Source: Akkermansia muciniphila (GTDB lineage: Bacteria; Verrucomicrobiota; Verrucomicrobiia; Verrucomicrobiales; Akkermansiaceae). From it: 43,015 nucleotides of DNA. This document shows positions 40,871 to 43,015 of the stretch, piece after piece. The DNA lies in the NCBI GenBank assembly GCA_945860285.1, contig CAMAQB010000019.1, positions 1 to 43,015 on the forward strand, given 5' to 3'. The position numbers and the translations under genes were made by a program. Below the pieces are notes generated by a model. The model was not told where the DNA came from. It saw only the letters and a list, made by a program, of their open reading frames with translations, and did not search any database. Every line of letters begins with the position of its first letter. The first letter of the stretch is position 1.

Positions 40871-41404
40871 GTGTTTGCGGATTCTTCCGGAGTGGCCCTG
40901 CACCAATTGATCATGCTCTGCCCGGTCAACGCCGTGAGTTACGAGGACCCGCCGGTCGTAACCCTCGACAAAAGCAAAATCGACCCGGCCATCGTGGCCA
41001 GCGCTGGGAACAGCGGACGGATGACCCCTTCTTCGGAAGACGGGCAGGACGCAAGCGCGGAACAATCACCGGCTTCGAAACCTAACGATTCCGCAACCGC
41101 CTCGAGTGACCCCTTGACATCCGGTGACGATGATGCCGACGTCGCCACCGAGGCTGCCGGGGAACCCGAGACGGCGCAGGTTACAAAACCCGCAGGGGAA
41201 GAACCGATTCCCAAGGCCACGGTGGTTCCGATGGAAAGAAAACCGACAGGGAAAACCCACAATCACATTGTGGTGAAAGGCGACACGCTTAGCAGCATCG
41301 CCAGCCGCTACGGGATTTCCGTAGCCGCTTTGAAATCGGCAAACAATCTCGTCAACGACGCACTGCGCGTCAAACAGCTCTTGAAAATCCCCGCTGCGAA
41401 TTAA
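40871..41404 (+). CDS. LysM domain segment, C-terminal part of the amber-interrupted gene
   Basis: A 177-residue frame beginning with GTG immediately after the TAG; ATG 40913 is an alternative start. It begins FADSSGVALHQLIMLCPVNA, then has an acidic, Pro/Thr-rich linker and a C-terminal LysM domain (~134-175: HIVVKGDTLSSIASRYGISV, LKSANNLVNDALRVKQLLKI). LysM binds peptidoglycan, which needs export, yet this half has no signal peptide. That supports an original single protein: lipoprotein signal, globular domain, linker, LysM. As sequenced, the second half is probably nonfunctional unless read-through or re-initiation occurs. Confidence 0.65.
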   Translation: MFADSSGVALHQLIMLCPVNAVSYEDPPVVTLDKSKIDPAIVASAGNSGRMTPSSEDGQDASAEQSPASKPNDSATASSDPLTSGDDDADVATEAAGEPETAQVTKPAGEEPIPKATVVPMERKPTGKTHNHIVVKGDTLSSIASRYGISVAALKSANNLVNDALRVKQLLKIPAAN

Positions 41405-41411
41405 TGTCCGT

Positions 41412-42626
41412 TCACCGTTTCGCAGCAGGATAAAGCAGCCAGATCCGCTTGCCGGCGGTTTTATCGATGCCCGATAGGACATCGGCATATTTGGGGTCCT
41501 GATACACCCGCGAAGCCTGCAACAGCAAACCAGCGAATTCCTGCGGATCCACCGCCTTGAGCTGCTTGTAGGGCCAGGGTTTTTTCGGGTCGTCGATATA
41601 CGGAAGCAGGAAATCCAACGCTTTTTGAATGCCACCGCTTCCAGGCTGCTGATCATGCCAGAGATCCACGCCGACGTGTTCCGCCAGGATCGACAGATCG
41701 AAGAGAGCCTCCAGATTGAAGCGCGAGTAGCTCAAGGATGTCGTCCTCTGCAACTCCAATGGCTGGGTTCCGTCGGCCGCAATCTGACTGGCGATGCGTT
41801 TTTTTCCGGCTTCCCCGGCGATCTTCAGCGCCACGTCTTTTTTTCCTAACAACAATGCGACGCGCATGACCTGGGCATCGTAATACGTTCCGTGATTGTT
41901 CTTCGCCGCCGCCTCCGCGAGGGCGAGTCGATTCGTCGACAACCATTCGAAATAGTCCCGCAGCCAGGCCTGTAGGGCATCATGGTCGGATTTTTTCCAT
42001 GCGGGCGACTCGGATAGCAGGGACGCGCAGCCGGCCGCCGCGGCAAGGTTGCGCCCCTCCAACACGCCCTCGCCACGACCGCTGTTCAGACCGGGCACGG
42101 CTTGTGCGAAATTCAGATGCGGGTTCATCCGCGTGGCGGGTTCGACAAACCAGACGCGCAGGCAAGTGGCCGCATGGACGGCGTAACGTTCCTCGCCGGT
42201 GAAATAATAGGCCAAGGCGAGACTCTCGACCATCTTTGCCATGCGCGATACGCGAGGGCCGTCGTAGGCATCCGTCCGACATTCGGGGTTGACCTTGCCA
42301 TCCTGGCGGAAATAGGGAAGACCGTCTTTCTTTTGCGGGTCCGGCCAGAAATAAGGCGCGGTGCTCATGTAGTCGTGCTTGTCACCACTCGGAGGAATCC
42401 GGGTTTTGTCCATCACCGTCGGCGGCTTCTCCTGCAGCGTCTGTTCCGCTTCCGCCACGAGTTTCTTCAGGCATTTTCCGAGTGCTTCATCGCCCCGGCC
42501 CAGCCGTGCCTTGGTTTCCGTTAGAGAAGACGGCCTGACCGAGAAATAGTTCGGCGACGGTTCCGCCGCCCCGATCCTCGGGGAAAGGGAACCAAGCACA
42601 ATCAACACTCCCAGCAGTCTCATCAT
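41412..42626 (-). CDS. Secreted alginate-lyase family protein (PF05426-like)
   Basis: A 404-residue protein from ATG 42626; a TTG at 42632 is also in frame. The signal peptide is MRLLGVLIVLGSLSPRIGAA. The (alpha/alpha) toroid domain shows family motifs: YMSTAPYFWPDP, YFTGEERYAVHAATCLRVWF, MNPHLNFAQAVPG, EGRNLAAAAG and AAAKNNHGTYYDAQ. The Asn-His of NNHG is typical of the substrate cleft. It likely degrades a uronate polysaccharide by beta-elimination in the periplasm or outside the cell; the substrate is not certain. It is convergent with the LysM gene, 7 bp apart. Together with the GH2 enzyme it suggests polysaccharide use. Confidence 0.9.
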   Translation of the reverse strand: MMRLLGVLIVLGSLSPRIGAAEPSPNYFSVRPSSLTETKARLGRGDEALGKCLKKLVAEAEQTLQEKPPTVMDKTRIPPSGDKHDYMSTAPYFWPDPQKKDGLPYFRQDGKVNPECRTDAYDGPRVSRMAKMVESLALAYYFTGEERYAVHAATCLRVWFVEPATRMNPHLNFAQAVPGLNSGRGEGVLEGRNLAAAAGCASLLSESPAWKKSDHDALQAWLRDYFEWLSTNRLALAEAAAKNNHGTYYDAQVMRVALLLGKKDVALKIAGEAGKKRIASQIAADGTQPLELQRTTSLSYSRFNLEALFDLSILAEHVGVDLWHDQQPGSGGIQKALDFLLPYIDDPKKPWPYKQLKAVDPQEFAGLLLQASRVYQDPKYADVLSGIDKTAGKRIWLLYPAAKR

Positions 42627-42641
42627 CGTCAAAGCACAGGC

Positions 42642-42723
42642 ACAGATAGGGCGAGGGGGAGCGTCGAAGCAGGAAAAACTCCCTAGCTACGCGACGCTCC
42701 GAGAACAAGGCCGCCCTATCTGT
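42642..42723. repeat. Long interrupted palindrome upstream of the alginate-lyase-like gene
   Basis: Outer arms ACAGATAGGGCG (42642-42653) and CGCCCTATCTGT (42712-42723) match over 12 bp. Inner arms GGAGCGTCG (42658-42666) and CGACGCTCC (42692-42700) match over 9 bp. The whole can fold as a two-tier stem. It is within the 5' region of the minus-strand lyase gene and might be a leader structure or a small mobile palindrome. Confidence 0.7.
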
Positions 42724-42794
42724 TGTCCTGCTGCGTCTTGCGTGTGCGTAGCATGCACTGAAACTAAAAAGGGTTCAAGTCCTTTGTGAATAGA

Positions 42795-43015
42795 ATGAAC
42801 ATCGAAGAACAAAAGGAACTGCTAGCGATGAAAAGCACCACCAGAAGCCAACTGCGGGAGGGTGATCGACCGTGGGAAGGAAGGCTATGGGAAATCTGCC
42901 AGACGATGAACAAGAACCTCATGCGAGGCCGACTGGGTGGGACGAGGTGGCACAACACACCGAAATTCCGTCATTCAGCTCAGGAGGTAAATGGGGCGTT
43001 TGGGCAGAGGAGGTT
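42795..43015 (+). CDS. Possible CDS, 3' end outside window, unrecognised
   Basis: An open frame from ATG 42795 runs to the window edge without a stop: 73 codons beginning MNIEEQKELLAMKSTTRSQL. It contains many charged residues and the segment DRPWEGRLWEICQTMNKNLM. No family is recognised and no good ribosome-binding site is seen. It may be the 5' end of a gene, part of an insertion element bounded by the nearby palindrome, or chance. Base composition is more AT-rich and purine-biased than neighbouring genes. Confidence 0.35.
   Translation, partial: MNIEEQKELLAMKSTTRSQLREGDRPWEGRLWEICQTMNKNLMRGRLGGTRWHNTPKFRHSAQEVNGAFGQRR

Overview
This 43 kb window is a gene-dense bacterial chromosome segment of moderately high GC. 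No rRNA, phage module or CRISPR array was seen. The best lineage guess is Verrucomicrobiota. The reasons are the style of the TonB-dependent receptors and secreted hydrolases, a FecI-type sigma/anti-sigma pair, and a REP-associated transposase with GC-rich palindromic ends of a kind I associate with that phylum. This assignment is inference from protein character, not a database match.

Layout. At 1-280 is the 3' end of an IS30-like transposase with a perfect 19-bp inverted repeat. At 474-5388 (minus) are dnaE, trpD and a small membrane protein translationally coupled to trpD, followed by tRNA-Met. At 5734-9654 (minus) are an L-serine dehydratase and a secreted GH2 glycosidase. At 9844-14043 (plus) are an ECF sigma factor, a zinc-finger anti-sigma factor fused to a periplasmic alpha/alpha-toroid domain, and a TonB-dependent receptor. 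At 14048-17899 (minus) are a PDZ protein, the tail-specific protease Prc and the PLP-binding protein YggS. At 17948-22685 (minus) is an exopolysaccharide export group: a small secreted protein, an outer-membrane barrel, a Wzc-like tyrosine autokinase and a Wza-like export protein. Then come tRNA-Gly, a Nif3-like protein and alaS. At 27633-29759 (plus) is a FecA-like receptor with a perfect Fur-type dyad just before its start. At 29760-36688 (minus) is a seven-gene lipid-modification cluster, most of it joined by ATGA overlaps. At 36755-40309 (plus) is a giant TerB/FHA-like/ABCG fusion transporter. It is followed by a LysM lipoprotein gene split by an in-frame amber codon, an alginate-lyase-family gene, a long palindrome and an ORF that runs off the window.

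The most striking feature is in alaS. A complete REP-associated tyrosine transposase (HUH family) sits in phase inside the alanyl-tRNA synthetase ORF. Exactly 231 codons are bracketed by a perfect 24-bp inverted repeat, and the synthetase resumes in frame on the other side. The predicted product is a 1170-residue AlaRS carrying a whole transposase, with its HUH histidines and a tyrosine, between the aminoacylation and editing regions. The element has no ATG, GTG or TTG of its own upstream of the transposase core, so it appears to be translated only as part of this essential enzyme.

The lipid cluster combines a stearoyl-CoA-type desaturase, a COG2907 flavoprotein, DUF1365, cyclopropane-fatty-acid synthase, DUF1295 and a second CFA-like methyltransferase. 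It looks like a pathway that desaturates and then methylates membrane acyl chains. All functions are read from motifs and remembered family features; no searches were run.
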